This document shows, piece after piece, positions 41,270 to 50,133 of a stretch of DNA of 64,000 bases. The stretch's first letter is position 1. Every line of letters starts with the position of its first letter. This DNA is from Dehalobacter sp. DCA (GTDB lineage Bacteria > Bacillota > Desulfitobacteriia > Desulfitobacteriales > Syntrophobotulaceae): NCBI RefSeq assembly GCF_000305775.1, contig NC_018866.1:558001-622000 (forward strand), in the 5' to 3' direction. Below the pieces are notes generated by a model. That model worked only from the letters and a program-made list of their open reading frames with translations. It was not told the origin of the DNA and made no database searches. The translations under genes and the position numbers were made by a program.

Positions 41270-42805
41270 ATGATTAGTAGAAAGATAAACAAAAATTATC
41301 TGGACAAAATCATACAAAAATTTAAAAAAGTGAATACTGCAGAGGCTTTGGCTAAGCAAGCGAAAAGAATAAAATTTGGCGTCGTGAACTTAGCAAATAA
41401 AATCGAATATAAAGAAATTTTTTCGAAGACAGCAGCAAAGATTAAAAATATTTCCTGGAAATCTCCAAAGACGATCGGGATCACCGCGCTGGCTTTGGCA
41501 GTGATTTTCAGTGGTTGTTTTTATTTTAGCGCGACAACTCCGGCAGTAGGTATTGTTGTAAACGGTAAAAACATTGGTTATGCAGCAAGTAAGTCTGAGG
41601 CTAAACAACTGGTTCAAGAGATTCTTACCCAGCAGGGGAGCGCAGCTGGAACCGTTGCTCAGACCAGCGATACCATAGAATATAAAAGTCTAAGATTAAA
41701 GAATGAAGATTATACCGGGCCGGTGTCTAAAGATGTTTTGGCAAATGCCATTAAGCCGTATGTCGATGGCTTTGGGTTACAGGTGAATGGCAAAGTCGTG
41801 GTTGCTTTAGCCAACGAACAAGATATCAATACTTTGTTGAAAAAGTATGAGGATTATCAGACGAAGCCTTCGAAAAATAATACTGTTTCTTTAGTCAAAA
41901 TTGTCGAACCGGTCTCCAAAATTGCATCAAAGGTTCATCCGAGTGAAGTCAAGACAGTTGATGCTGCTTTGGAAATCTTGGTTAAAGGCGATGTGGCAGA
42001 AACCACGTATACCATTCAAGAAGATGATTCTTTATGGCTGATTGCCCGTAAGAACAATATGCTGACAGACGAAGTGATTGCTGCTAACCCGGGATTTACT
42101 GAAGACTCAGTAATTCAGCCGGGACAGAAAATCAAGCTGGTTCAAACAAAGCCTTACCTTACAGTACGAAGTGAAGGTACGAAAGTAGTCAGTGAGATTG
42201 TTCCGTTTGATGTGGTTTCCAAGACGGACAGCAGTATCGGCTACGGCAAGAGTATCATTAAGCAGGCTGGTAAAGATGGTGAAAAGGCCGTTACATATTC
42301 GTATGTTGAGGAAAATGGTAAAATGATCGAAAAGCAGGTTGTCAAGGAAGAAGTCGTCAGTAAACCTGTAAATCAGATTGTTGCCAAAGGTCCTGGCCGC
42401 TCAATTGTCTATGTGGGGACATCCCGCGGATCGGGCAGTATCTCCGGTTTAAGCTGGCCCATCAGCGGAGGCATTACCTCCTATTATGGTTCTCGACATG
42501 GAAGCTTCCATACTGGAATCGACATTGATGGAGTTACCGGCCAGCCCTATTATGCAGCAGCTTCCGGCACCGTTGTGGAAGCAGGATGGGATGGCGGATA
42601 TGGATACTGCATCATGATCGATCATGGTAATGGCGTATCTACCCGGTATGGTCACTCATCCAAACTGTTTGTCAGTGTCGGACAAACTGTATCGAAAGGC
42701 CAAAACATCGGTAATGTAGGCTCAACCGGCAATTCAACAGGATCACACCTGCATTTTGAAGTAATCATTAACGGCAGTACTGTAAATCCTTTGAACTATC
42801 TCTAA
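41270..42805 (+). CDS. Secreted M23 endopeptidase with LysM and G5 domains
   Basis: 511 residues. A basic cytoplasmic N-terminus of about 70 residues and one membrane span (about 70-88) are followed by an unassigned region, a LysM domain (about 245-290: TYTIQEDDSLWLIARKNNMLTDEVIAANPG...IQPGQKIKL), a G5 domain (about 300-375: VVSEIVPFDVVSKTDSS...KQVVKEEVVSKPVNQIVAKG), and an M23 peptidase domain with GSFHTGIDIDG (HxxxD) and HLHFEVIING. It should cut peptidoglycan cross-links at the cell surface. GGGGGG precedes the ATG and a terminator follows. Confidence 0.92.
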   Translation: MISRKINKNYLDKIIQKFKKVNTAEALAKQAKRIKFGVVNLANKIEYKEIFSKTAAKIKNISWKSPKTIGITALALAVIFSGCFYFSATTPAVGIVVNGKNIGYAASKSEAKQLVQEILTQQGSAAGTVAQTSDTIEYKSLRLKNEDYTGPVSKDVLANAIKPYVDGFGLQVNGKVVVALANEQDINTLLKKYEDYQTKPSKNNTVSLVKIVEPVSKIASKVHPSEVKTVDAALEILVKGDVAETTYTIQEDDSLWLIARKNNMLTDEVIAANPGFTEDSVIQPGQKIKLVQTKPYLTVRSEGTKVVSEIVPFDVVSKTDSSIGYGKSIIKQAGKDGEKAVTYSYVEENGKMIEKQVVKEEVVSKPVNQIVAKGPGRSIVYVGTSRGSGSISGLSWPISGGITSYYGSRHGSFHTGIDIDGVTGQPYYAAASGTVVEAGWDGGYGYCIMIDHGNGVSTRYGHSSKLFVSVGQTVSKGQNIGNVGSTGNSTGSHLHFEVIINGSTVNPLNYL

Positions 42806-42816
42806 AACAGGAATAA

Positions 42817-42847
42817 AATAGCGCTTGGACAAGCGCTATTTTTTTTA
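42817..42847 (+). terminator. Terminator after the M23/LysM/G5 gene
   Basis: AATAGCGCTT pairs with AAGCGCTATT around GGAC, followed by a run of at least six Ts. Confidence 0.95.
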
Positions 42848-42935
42848 AACTGTCTAAGTCTATCAGAAAAACTTGACAAACAGGATGTAATTGGTAGGAT
42901 TATTTATAGTATCATTTTTTGGATGGAGTGATAGC

Positions 42936-43793
42936 ATGCCATTTCAGATCGTAGTAGACAGCGCTTCAGATATTCCGAGAGATCTAGCTGAAAAGCTTGG
43001 GATTGTTGTTGTCCCGATGCCGGTTAATATTGATGGGGTCACCTATGCAGAAGGAATCGATATTTTTCCGGAAAAATTCTATGCTGACTTCAAAGACTAT
43101 AAAGAACTCCCGAAGACTTCGCAGCCTAATTTGAATCTCTTAAAGGGTGCCTACGAAAAAGTGTTGGCTGAAGGTAAAGAAGTTATTGCCATACACCTGT
43201 CTTCCGGCTTAAGTTCAACTTGTCAAACGGCAGTGATGGTGCGGGAAATGTGCAGCGTTTCGGAGAGAATACATATCATCGACAGCCTTGGTGCATCTTT
43301 GGGATTTGGGCTGCAGGCCATACTTGCGTCAGAAATACTGAAGCATACCGATACCTGGCAGGAGATTGAACCGCAAATCATGGAGATTAAAAATAGAATG
43401 CGGTACATTTTTACCATTGATACGCTGGAGTACCTTGTGAAAGGCGGAAGATTAAGCAAAACCGCCGGATTCGTCGCCGGACTTTTGGATGTCAAACCGA
43501 TCCTGCACATGAATACGGAAGGAAAAATTGACGTATTCAACAAAGTCAGATCCAGAAAAGCGGCGATCCGCAAGCTCATCGAAATCATGAAAAATGAAAT
43601 AGTCGAAGCAGAAAAGCAAGTGATCGGGATTTCTCATTCGGCATGTCTGGAAGAAGCCGAAGCCCTGGCTGAAGAAATTAAAAATACACTGCAGGTCAAA
43701 GACGTAATTATTAGTGATATTGGCTGTGTTGTAGGCAGTCATGTCGGACCGGGAACTCTGGCGCTGTATTATCAGTCCGTTTCGAAGATGTAA
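42936..43793 (+). CDS. DegV family fatty-acid-binding protein
   Basis: 285 residues. DegV hallmarks: IVVDSASDIPRDLAEKLGIVVVPMPVNIDGVTYAEG, then KTSQPNLNL, HLSSGLSSTCQTA, IIDSLGASLGFGLQ and LVKGGRLSK, ending GPGTLALYY. DegV/FakB proteins hold fatty acids for a FakA kinase; no fakA is nearby. ATG 42936 is 9 nt after GGAGTGATAG; the open frame upstream lacks a site. Copy D of the dispersed palindrome follows 12 nt after the stop. Confidence 0.92.
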   Translation: MPFQIVVDSASDIPRDLAEKLGIVVVPMPVNIDGVTYAEGIDIFPEKFYADFKDYKELPKTSQPNLNLLKGAYEKVLAEGKEVIAIHLSSGLSSTCQTAVMVREMCSVSERIHIIDSLGASLGFGLQAILASEILKHTDTWQEIEPQIMEIKNRMRYIFTIDTLEYLVKGGRLSKTAGFVAGLLDVKPILHMNTEGKIDVFNKVRSRKAAIRKLIEIMKNEIVEAEKQVIGISHSACLEEAEALAEEIKNTLQVKDVIISDIGCVVGSHVGPGTLALYYQSVSKM

Positions 43794-43805
43794 TAAACCG
43801 GGTAG

Positions 43806-43911
43806 GTCTAAAGGCCACAATACCACTTTCCGGCCTTTTGCGTCCTCCTTGACGCAAAAGGCCGCGCTTCGCAATACTGCTACGCTCACAGCGGAACTGT
43901 GGCCTTCAGAC
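43806..43911 (+). repeat. Dispersed palindromic element, copy D (short form, 106 bp)
   Basis: GTCTAAAGGCCACAATACC on the left pairs with GGAACTGTGGCCTTCAGAC on the right. Inside, CCTTTTGCGTC pairs with GACGCAAAAGG. The variable stem bases (AAGG with CCTT) differ from those of A, C and E but still match each other. Located between degV and miaB. Confidence 0.87.
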
Positions 43912-44005
43912 TGATCATAAGTTTTATAAGTAAGTCTTCATAGCAACAGTTTTTATCTGCATAAATATTATATGAACGCTTTCAAGCAGAGGATTGATTG
44001 AATAT

Positions 44006-45340
44006 ATGTCGAACAAAATGAATAAGAAAGTGTGTACGATTTCGTATGGCTGTCAAATGTCCGAGCGGGATGCCGAGACCTTGACGGCCATTTCGGAAAA
44101 AAACGGGTACGAGCGTACCGACAACCCTGAACAGGCCGATTTGGTTATCATTAATACCTGTTGTGTCAGAGAAAGCGCAGAAAATAAAATTATTGGCAAA
44201 ATCGGTCAATTAAAAAATCTAAAAGAAAAAAAACCGCAGCTTAAGATTGCGGTTGCCGGATGCATGATCCAACAGCCCGGCCTGCTGGAAAAACTGCAAA
44301 AAAAGGCCTCTCATGTTGATATCTGGACAGGGACCTTTGATCATCATCAATTTGAAGATTTGCTGAAAACAGCGGATCAGGGCGGCAAAGCCTCACTTGT
44401 TTCCGAGGCTGCCTGTGAAACCACTGAGGTTGTTCCTTTAGCTGAAAAAGGAAAGCTTCGTACCAATGTCAACATCATGTATGGCTGTGACAATTATTGT
44501 GCCTATTGCATTGTTCCTTATGTCAGGGGAAGAGAACGCAGCCGTCCGATGGACGTCATTCTGGACGAAATCAGGACACTTGTCGAAAATGGCTGCCGTG
44601 ATGTTACCTTGCTTGGCCAGAATGTCAATTCCTACGGGAAAAAAGACGGTTTTGCCTATGATTTTTCCGATTTACTGAATGAAATCGATAAAATTGAAGG
44701 GCTTTACCGAATCCGGTTTATGACCTCTCATCCCAAAGATTTCAGTGATAAGCTGATCGAAACGGTAGCCCGCGGCGAGCATATCTGTGAACACTTCCAT
44801 CTGCCATTCCAGGCCGGAAGCAATCAAGTGCTGACGGCGATGAATAGAGGGTATACCAGGGAATATTACCTGGAAAGAATTGCGCGTATTCTGGAAATTG
44901 TACCCGAGGCCCGATTGACAACCGATATTATTGTTGGGTTTCCCGGGGAAACGGAAGAAGATTTTGAACTGACGCTTGAGCTTGTCAATACAGTGCCTTT
45001 CAACCAGGCCTTTACCTTTATGTTTTCCAAACGATCCGGGACGGCGGGGGCGTTGCTTCCGGATCAGGTTCCGCTCGACATCAAGAAGAACCGTCTGCAG
45101 CGCCTGATGGTGCTTCAAAATTCTCAGAGTCTGAGTTGGCGCCAGAAAATGATTGGCAACCGCTATGAAATTCTGGTGGAAGGACCCAGCAAGTCGGATT
45201 CTAAATATTTAACAGGCCGTACCAGAGGAAATGAGATTGTTGTATTTGAAAGCAGGGAGGACTTGGTTGGTTCACTTGTTTCGGTTACAATCAGATCTGC
45301 AAATTCCTGGACGCTTTTTGGGGAGCTAAGTGAACCATGA
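44006..45340 (+). CDS. miaB: MiaB, tRNA-2-methylthio-N6-dimethylallyladenosine synthase
   Basis: 444 residues. N-terminal UPF0004 domain with three cysteines for one iron-sulfur cluster (SYGCQMSERD, NTCCVRESAE, AGCMIQ), radical-SAM motif C-x3-C-x2-C (YGCDNYCAYCIVPYVRGRERSR), and a C-terminal TRAM domain. It adds a methylthio group to i6A37 of tRNAs, the modification begun by MiaA, encoded 9 kb downstream. The start is uncertain: ATG 44006 lies 13 nt after AGAGG; a TTG at 43994 is in frame but almost touches that site. The stop overlaps the mutS start (ATGA). Confidence 0.95.
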   Translation: MSNKMNKKVCTISYGCQMSERDAETLTAISEKNGYERTDNPEQADLVIINTCCVRESAENKIIGKIGQLKNLKEKKPQLKIAVAGCMIQQPGLLEKLQKKASHVDIWTGTFDHHQFEDLLKTADQGGKASLVSEAACETTEVVPLAEKGKLRTNVNIMYGCDNYCAYCIVPYVRGRERSRPMDVILDEIRTLVENGCRDVTLLGQNVNSYGKKDGFAYDFSDLLNEIDKIEGLYRIRFMTSHPKDFSDKLIETVARGEHICEHFHLPFQAGSNQVLTAMNRGYTREYYLERIARILEIVPEARLTTDIIVGFPGETEEDFELTLELVNTVPFNQAFTFMFSKRSGTAGALLPDQVPLDIKKNRLQRLMVLQNSQSLSWRQKMIGNRYEILVEGPSKSDSKYLTGRTRGNEIVVFESREDLVGSLVSVTIRSANSWTLFGELSEP

Positions 45341-47889
45341 ATACACCCATGCTGCAGCAATATCAAAAGATAAAGAACAGGGTACCGGATACGATCCTGT
45401 TTTTCAGGCTTGGCGATTTTTATGAAATGTTTGGCCAGGATGCCGAGACCGCTGCTCCAGTTCTGGAAATTGTGCTAACGGCACGGGACGCAGGCAAGGG
45501 CCAGAAAATACCCATGTGCGGAGTTCCGCATCATGCGGTGGACGGTTATCTTCTGAAATTGGTCGCTGCTGGATTTAAAGTTGCCATTTGTGAACAAATG
45601 GAAGATCCTCAAGCCAGTAAAGGGATTGTCAAAAGAGATATTGTCCGGATTGTGACGCCGGGTACGCTGGACAATATCAGTTCGGAAACAAAGAACAACT
45701 ATTTAGCGTGTGTCTATAAGGAGAAAACGTGGGCGCTCGCTTATCTCGACATCACAACGGGTGATTTCCGGATCATGGAAACGCCGTCCATTCAAATACT
45801 GCAGGCAGAATTAAACCGTATTGCACCCTCAGAACTTATCCTGCCCAAGGACATTGCGATGCTGTCCAAGCTATTTACGGATTATTATCTGACAGCGATC
45901 GAAAAAAATTTGTTCCTGAGGACGGCTGAACTTCGTGAAAGATTTAAGGAGCAGGCAGAGCTTTTGCAGCAAATGCCGGTTGCCTGTAAAGCTGCCGCCG
46001 GACTCTGGCAGTATATCAGTCAGAATATCCCCAACTCGGGACAGGAACATATCCTGCGCATTTCAGTGAGCCAAAGCAGCACGGCAATGGTTCTCGACAA
46101 ATGGACCAGAAGAAATCTTGAGCTTGTTGAATCACTGCGGACCAGCGATGAGAAGGGGACCTTATTTTCCACCCTGAATTTAACCAAAACGGCCTTTGGT
46201 GCTAGACTGCTCAGAAATTGGGTGCAGCAACCCTTACGCGATCCTGAAAGCATTAATGAACGGCTGGCTTCCGTCGAAGAGTTAACACGGAATACTTTTT
46301 TACGCCAAGATATACAAAAAGCTTTGACAACAGTGTATGACCTGGAAAGGCTGCTTGGAAAGCTGTCCCTCGGCAAAGCAAGTCCCCGGGATCTGCTGGC
46401 GCTGGGCAGCACGTTATCCTGCCTGCCCAAGGTCAGAGATTGCATCACTGACAACGATTCTCAAAAATTGGCTAAATATCTGCCGTCCCTGGCAGGACTT
46501 GATGACCTTGCGCAGGAACTGCTTGCGGCCATAAACCCTGAAGCACCGTACTCACCGAAAGATGGAAATATTATTCAGAACGGCTATTCCGCAGAAATTG
46601 ATAGTTTAAGGGCGATATCGTCCGGTGGCAAAGAATGGATTGCCCGCCTCGAAAACCAGGAAAGAGAACGCACCAAAATCCGTTCGTTGAAGATCGGCTT
46701 TAATAAGAACTTTGGGTACTTTATTGAAATCACCAATGCGAATGCTCATTTGATTCCGGATGATTATCAGCGAAAACAGACGCTGGTTAATGCCGAGCGA
46801 TTCATCACCCCGGAATTAAAGGAATACGAGCAGCGCGTCCTGACTGCGCAGGACAAACTCAGCGATCTCGAATATCAGCTGTTTTCTGTGCTTCGGGACA
46901 AGGTTCTAGCTTGTTCGCTGCTGATCATTAACGCGGCCCAGTCGCTGGCCGAAATCGATGTTTTTGTATCCTTGGCCGGAACCGCTATTCAGAACAATTA
47001 TGTCAAACCGGAAATACGTTCCGATGGGATCATTCATATTGTTGAGGGACGGCATCCGGTTGTGGAAAGAATCTGTGATACGTTTGTTCCGAATGATACC
47101 TATCTTACCCGTAATAAACACCTTGCACTGATTACCGGCCCCAATATGGCCGGGAAATCGACCTATATGCGCCAGGTAGCACTGATCGTTTTAATGGCCC
47201 AGATCGGCAGCTTCGTGCCGGCTCAGAAGGCCGCCATTTCGATCGCCGACTGTATTTTTACCCGGGTAGGAGCCGCCGATAACCTGGCAGCAGGGCAAAG
47301 TACATTTATGGTCGAAATGAACGAAGTCGCCCATATCCTCAAAAATGCCACGGCGGACAGTCTGATTATTCTGGACGAAGTCGGTAGGGGAACAGCCACG
47401 TTTGACGGTCTCAGTCTGGCCTGGGCCATTGCCGAATATCTGGTTGAAAACACCAACATTAAAGCCAAAACATTATTTGCGACACATTACCACGAGCTAA
47501 CCGAATTAGAAGAACGTTATCCTGAAGTTTTTAATCTGCATGTGGCTGTTAGGGAACAGGGGGACGATGTTGTTTTCCTGCATAAAATACTTCCCGGCAA
47601 AGCTGACCGGAGCTATGGCCTTCATGTGGCGAAAATTGCCGGCCTTCCGCCTCATCTCTTAAAAAGGGCGGCTATCATTCTCGGTGAGCTCGAAAATTCC
47701 CCGACCCAGCGCAAGATAGTGAAAGCTGTTGACGCCAATATGCTGCAGCCATCACTGTTTGATACCCAGAGCACGCATCCGATCTTCAAGGAGCTTGAAG
47801 AACTCGATCTGGATAATCTTGCACCGCGTCAGGCGATGGATTACCTCTATGATCTGGTCAGCCGCGTTAAGGCGACCAAGATTATTTAA
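45337..47889 (+). CDS. mutS: MutS, DNA mismatch recognition ATPase
   Basis: 850 residues. N-terminal mismatch-binding domain with the Phe-x-Glu motif (LGDFYEMFGQDA), connector, lever and clamp regions, and a C-terminal ABC-type ATPase with Walker A GPNMAGKSTYMRQ, FTRVGAADNLAAGQSTFMVEM, Walker B LIILDEVGRGTATFDGLS and FATHYHEL. Begins the mismatch repair cluster with mutL 3.5 kb downstream, with two unusual genes between them. Translation is coupled to miaB by an ATGA overlap. Copy E of the dispersed palindrome lies 100 nt after the stop. Confidence 0.97.
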   Translation: MNTPMLQQYQKIKNRVPDTILFFRLGDFYEMFGQDAETAAPVLEIVLTARDAGKGQKIPMCGVPHHAVDGYLLKLVAAGFKVAICEQMEDPQASKGIVKRDIVRIVTPGTLDNISSETKNNYLACVYKEKTWALAYLDITTGDFRIMETPSIQILQAELNRIAPSELILPKDIAMLSKLFTDYYLTAIEKNLFLRTAELRERFKEQAELLQQMPVACKAAAGLWQYISQNIPNSGQEHILRISVSQSSTAMVLDKWTRRNLELVESLRTSDEKGTLFSTLNLTKTAFGARLLRNWVQQPLRDPESINERLASVEELTRNTFLRQDIQKALTTVYDLERLLGKLSLGKASPRDLLALGSTLSCLPKVRDCITDNDSQKLAKYLPSLAGLDDLAQELLAAINPEAPYSPKDGNIIQNGYSAEIDSLRAISSGGKEWIARLENQERERTKIRSLKIGFNKNFGYFIEITNANAHLIPDDYQRKQTLVNAERFITPELKEYEQRVLTAQDKLSDLEYQLFSVLRDKVLACSLLIINAAQSLAEIDVFVSLAGTAIQNNYVKPEIRSDGIIHIVEGRHPVVERICDTFVPNDTYLTRNKHLALITGPNMAGKSTYMRQVALIVLMAQIGSFVPAQKAAISIADCIFTRVGAADNLAAGQSTFMVEMNEVAHILKNATADSLIILDEVGRGTATFDGLSLAWAIAEYLVENTNIKAKTLFATHYHELTELEERYPEVFNLHVAVREQGDDVVFLHKILPGKADRSYGLHVAKIAGLPPHLLKRAAIILGELENSPTQRKIVKAVDANMLQPSLFDTQSTHPIFKELEELDLDNLAPRQAMDYLYDLVSRVKATKII

Positions 47890-47988
47890 CAGTATTTCTG
47901 TGTGTTATTGTGTGATATCTTAATGAGACCTTCTGCATTCTAATGTTATGTGGCCTTTTCGAAAACGAAAAATCCCTGTATGTGGCCT

Positions 47989-48093
47989 GTCTGTGGGCCA
48001 CAATACCGCTTTCGGCCGTTGCGCCCTCCGTGGCGCAAAAGGCCGCGCTGCGCACTCCATGCTCCGCTTGTCGCGGAACTGTGGCCCACAGAC
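47989..48093 (+). repeat. Dispersed palindromic element, copy E (short form, 105 bp)
   Basis: GTCTGTGGGCCACA on the left is perfectly complementary to TGTGGCCCACAGAC on the right. Inside, TTGCGCCCTCC...GGCGCAAAAGGCCGCGC forms the inner stem. The right flank CTGATTATAAGCATGTTAG resembles the flank of copy A, so a little beyond the palindrome is shared too. Located between mutS and the hydantoinase-like gene. Confidence 0.88.
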
Positions 48094-48462
48094 TGATTAT
48101 AAGCATGTTAGGGTCGTACGCTTATCAGAATATGCTTTAATGTAGATTTCCTTTTATGAATAATATCTTAGCTTTGAGATATGCATAATAGCCTTATACA
48201 TAATCTATCGTGATACATACACGAATATATCCTGACGCATCTGATAATGTTTGCTCAAACCCAGAACCCAGCTCTTCAAGTCTCATTAGAAAGGATAGCA
48301 TGCAAAAACTTGAAACAATACATAATTTGATAATAATACTGATTGCGCAGACCAACCCCATACAAAAATGATTTGAGCAATAAACACATATATAAACTAT
48401 TTACACAAACATGTATCGAATAAATGACACAGATTAATGCTTTTTAGAAGGAGGAGATAACA
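48094..48462. other. AT-rich intergenic region before the hydantoinase-like gene
   Basis: No gene seen. It contains an imperfect long-range inverted pair, TTTGCTCAAA (about 48249) and TTTGAGCAAT (about 48371), and ends in a strong ribosome-binding site, AAGGAGGAG. A promoter for 48463 must lie here or upstream of mutS; I could not place one. Confidence 0.5.
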
Positions 48463-50133
48463 ATGGCCAGCCTTATTGGCATCGATGTGGGCGGAACATT
48501 TACCGATGCTGTCATGATCACAAATGGCGTGATCGAGCGCAAGGGTAAAATCCCGACCAATCAGGATGACATTCTGAATACAATCATCAGCGCCCTGGAT
48601 TATCTCCAAATTTCCAAGGCTAAAAACATCGAAACGATCACCGTCAGTACGACGCTTGTAACGAACGCGATTATGCAAAAAGACCTGCCTGAGGTCGAAC
48701 TGATCCTTTTCCCGGGGACCGGCATGAAGCTTTCCTCATTGCCATGGCCGGTGGATTACAGTGTTTTGACCGGTGTTTTGGATTATCGGGGAAGGGTCGT
48801 TGTGCCAGCGGATCAATCAGAGTGGCAGACGCTTGCTGAAAAATTGAACAAACAGTCTGTTAAGCCACTTACGGCCATTGTCAGCAAATTCTCCCATCGC
48901 AACAATGTCTTTGAGGAGCAGCTGGCGGCATATTTGCATCGAGAGGTGCCCGGAATTACAACGGCTCTGGGAAGTCAGTCCGGGCAGGCCAATTTCTACC
49001 GCAGAAGTCTGACGACTTATCTGAACCTGGCCGCAACAGAATTGTTTCAGAATTTTGCTTATCAGTTGAAGATGGCGGTTGAGGCAAGGGGATGCCGGGC
49101 GCCGATCCGGGTGCTAAAGGCGGATGGCGGGGTCTTGCCGCTGGCAAAGATCAGACCGGTTGAGTCGATTTACTCCGGACCGGCGGCAAGTGTACTTGGA
49201 ACGCTCGCCCAGAGCAATCCGGAGGAATCCTATGTCGTTGTCGATATCGGCGGAACCACGACTGATATAGGGCTGGTATTATCCGGATCTCCGTTAATCA
49301 GCACCCACGGCGCGCAGATCGGACCCTTCCTGACGAATGTCCGCTCGCTGGCTGTACGTTCAGTCTCGATTGGAGGGGATTCAGCTGTCTGTCTGGATCA
49401 GGGAGAGGTTATGCTGGCCGAGTACCGCTTAGGTCCTGCCTACTGCATAGGAGGAATCAGCCCGACACCTACGGATGCGCTGCGCTACCTGAATCTGACG
49501 GATTACGGTGATCTGCAGCGGGCTGAAGAAGCGCTTGGCATGCTCCTGCCCGAGAACCAAAGAACAGCATCTGATCTGCGCCGGACAGCAGAGATCATCG
49601 TTGAGAAAATGGTTGAAAAAATTGCTCGGGCCATTGAGCAGCTGCTAGAGGAATGGAAAACCGAGCCGGCCTATAAGGTCTGGGAAGTCATCCATCATCA
49701 TGATGATTTTAAATTCTATATCCAGCTCAGCGGAGGAGGAGCACCGGGGCTTGAAGCAGCGCTGGAGGACCGGATGAAGCTGCGGACGGTTCTGACAGAA
49801 TTCTCGGAAGTCTCGAATGCGATCGGAGCAGCGATGGCTAAACCAACCTTTTCCTGGACGCTCCACCTGGATACGAAGTTCTCCATTTACAGGATAGAGG
49901 AAACCGGGGAGCAGGGTATTTGGACCGGACCCAAAAAACCCCATCGGGAAGTAGAAGATTTTTTGAAAGAATTAGCGCAAAAACAGGCAGTCGGTCTTGG
50001 AATAGAAACAGACGACCTGGAGAAAGAGATCTTTGATTACTTTCCGCTGGTTGAGAATTATCATACGGTCGGCCAGATTGTCAAAGGTGCGATGCATGTT
50101 CCGCCGGGAGTCATTGGGAGGATACGGTCATGA
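48463..50133 (+). CDS. Hydantoinase/oxoprolinase family protein (HyuA-like)
   Basis: 556 residues. N-terminal Hydant_A_N domain with IGIDVGGTFTDAVMI (sugar-kinase/actin-type phosphate loop) and VSTTLVTNAI, then Hydantoinase_A with KADGGVLPLAKIRPVESIYSGPAASVLG and VVVDIGGTTTDIGLV, an ATP-binding actin-like fold. Family members open cyclic amides (hydantoin, 5-oxoproline) with ATP. The substrate here is unknown; there is no HyuB subunit, and the usual partner is replaced by a deacetylase-like gene with which it overlaps by 4 nt. AAGGAGGAG lies before the ATG. Confidence 0.88.
   Translation: MASLIGIDVGGTFTDAVMITNGVIERKGKIPTNQDDILNTIISALDYLQISKAKNIETITVSTTLVTNAIMQKDLPEVELILFPGTGMKLSSLPWPVDYSVLTGVLDYRGRVVVPADQSEWQTLAEKLNKQSVKPLTAIVSKFSHRNNVFEEQLAAYLHREVPGITTALGSQSGQANFYRRSLTTYLNLAATELFQNFAYQLKMAVEARGCRAPIRVLKADGGVLPLAKIRPVESIYSGPAASVLGTLAQSNPEESYVVVDIGGTTTDIGLVLSGSPLISTHGAQIGPFLTNVRSLAVRSVSIGGDSAVCLDQGEVMLAEYRLGPAYCIGGISPTPTDALRYLNLTDYGDLQRAEEALGMLLPENQRTASDLRRTAEIIVEKMVEKIARAIEQLLEEWKTEPAYKVWEVIHHHDDFKFYIQLSGGGAPGLEAALEDRMKLRTVLTEFSEVSNAIGAAMAKPTFSWTLHLDTKFSIYRIEETGEQGIWTGPKKPHREVEDFLKELAQKQAVGLGIETDDLEKEIFDYFPLVENYHTVGQIVKGAMHVPPGVIGRIRS

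Noticed and set aside
15625-48093. The five palindromes as a CRISPR array or tRNA-like elements
   Set aside because: They are kilobases apart, lack regular spacers, and do not fold into a cloverleaf.
47943-48145. Short plus-strand frames across palindrome copy E
   Set aside because: They are translations of the repeat itself (also seen through copies B and D), in changing frames, without ribosome-binding sites.
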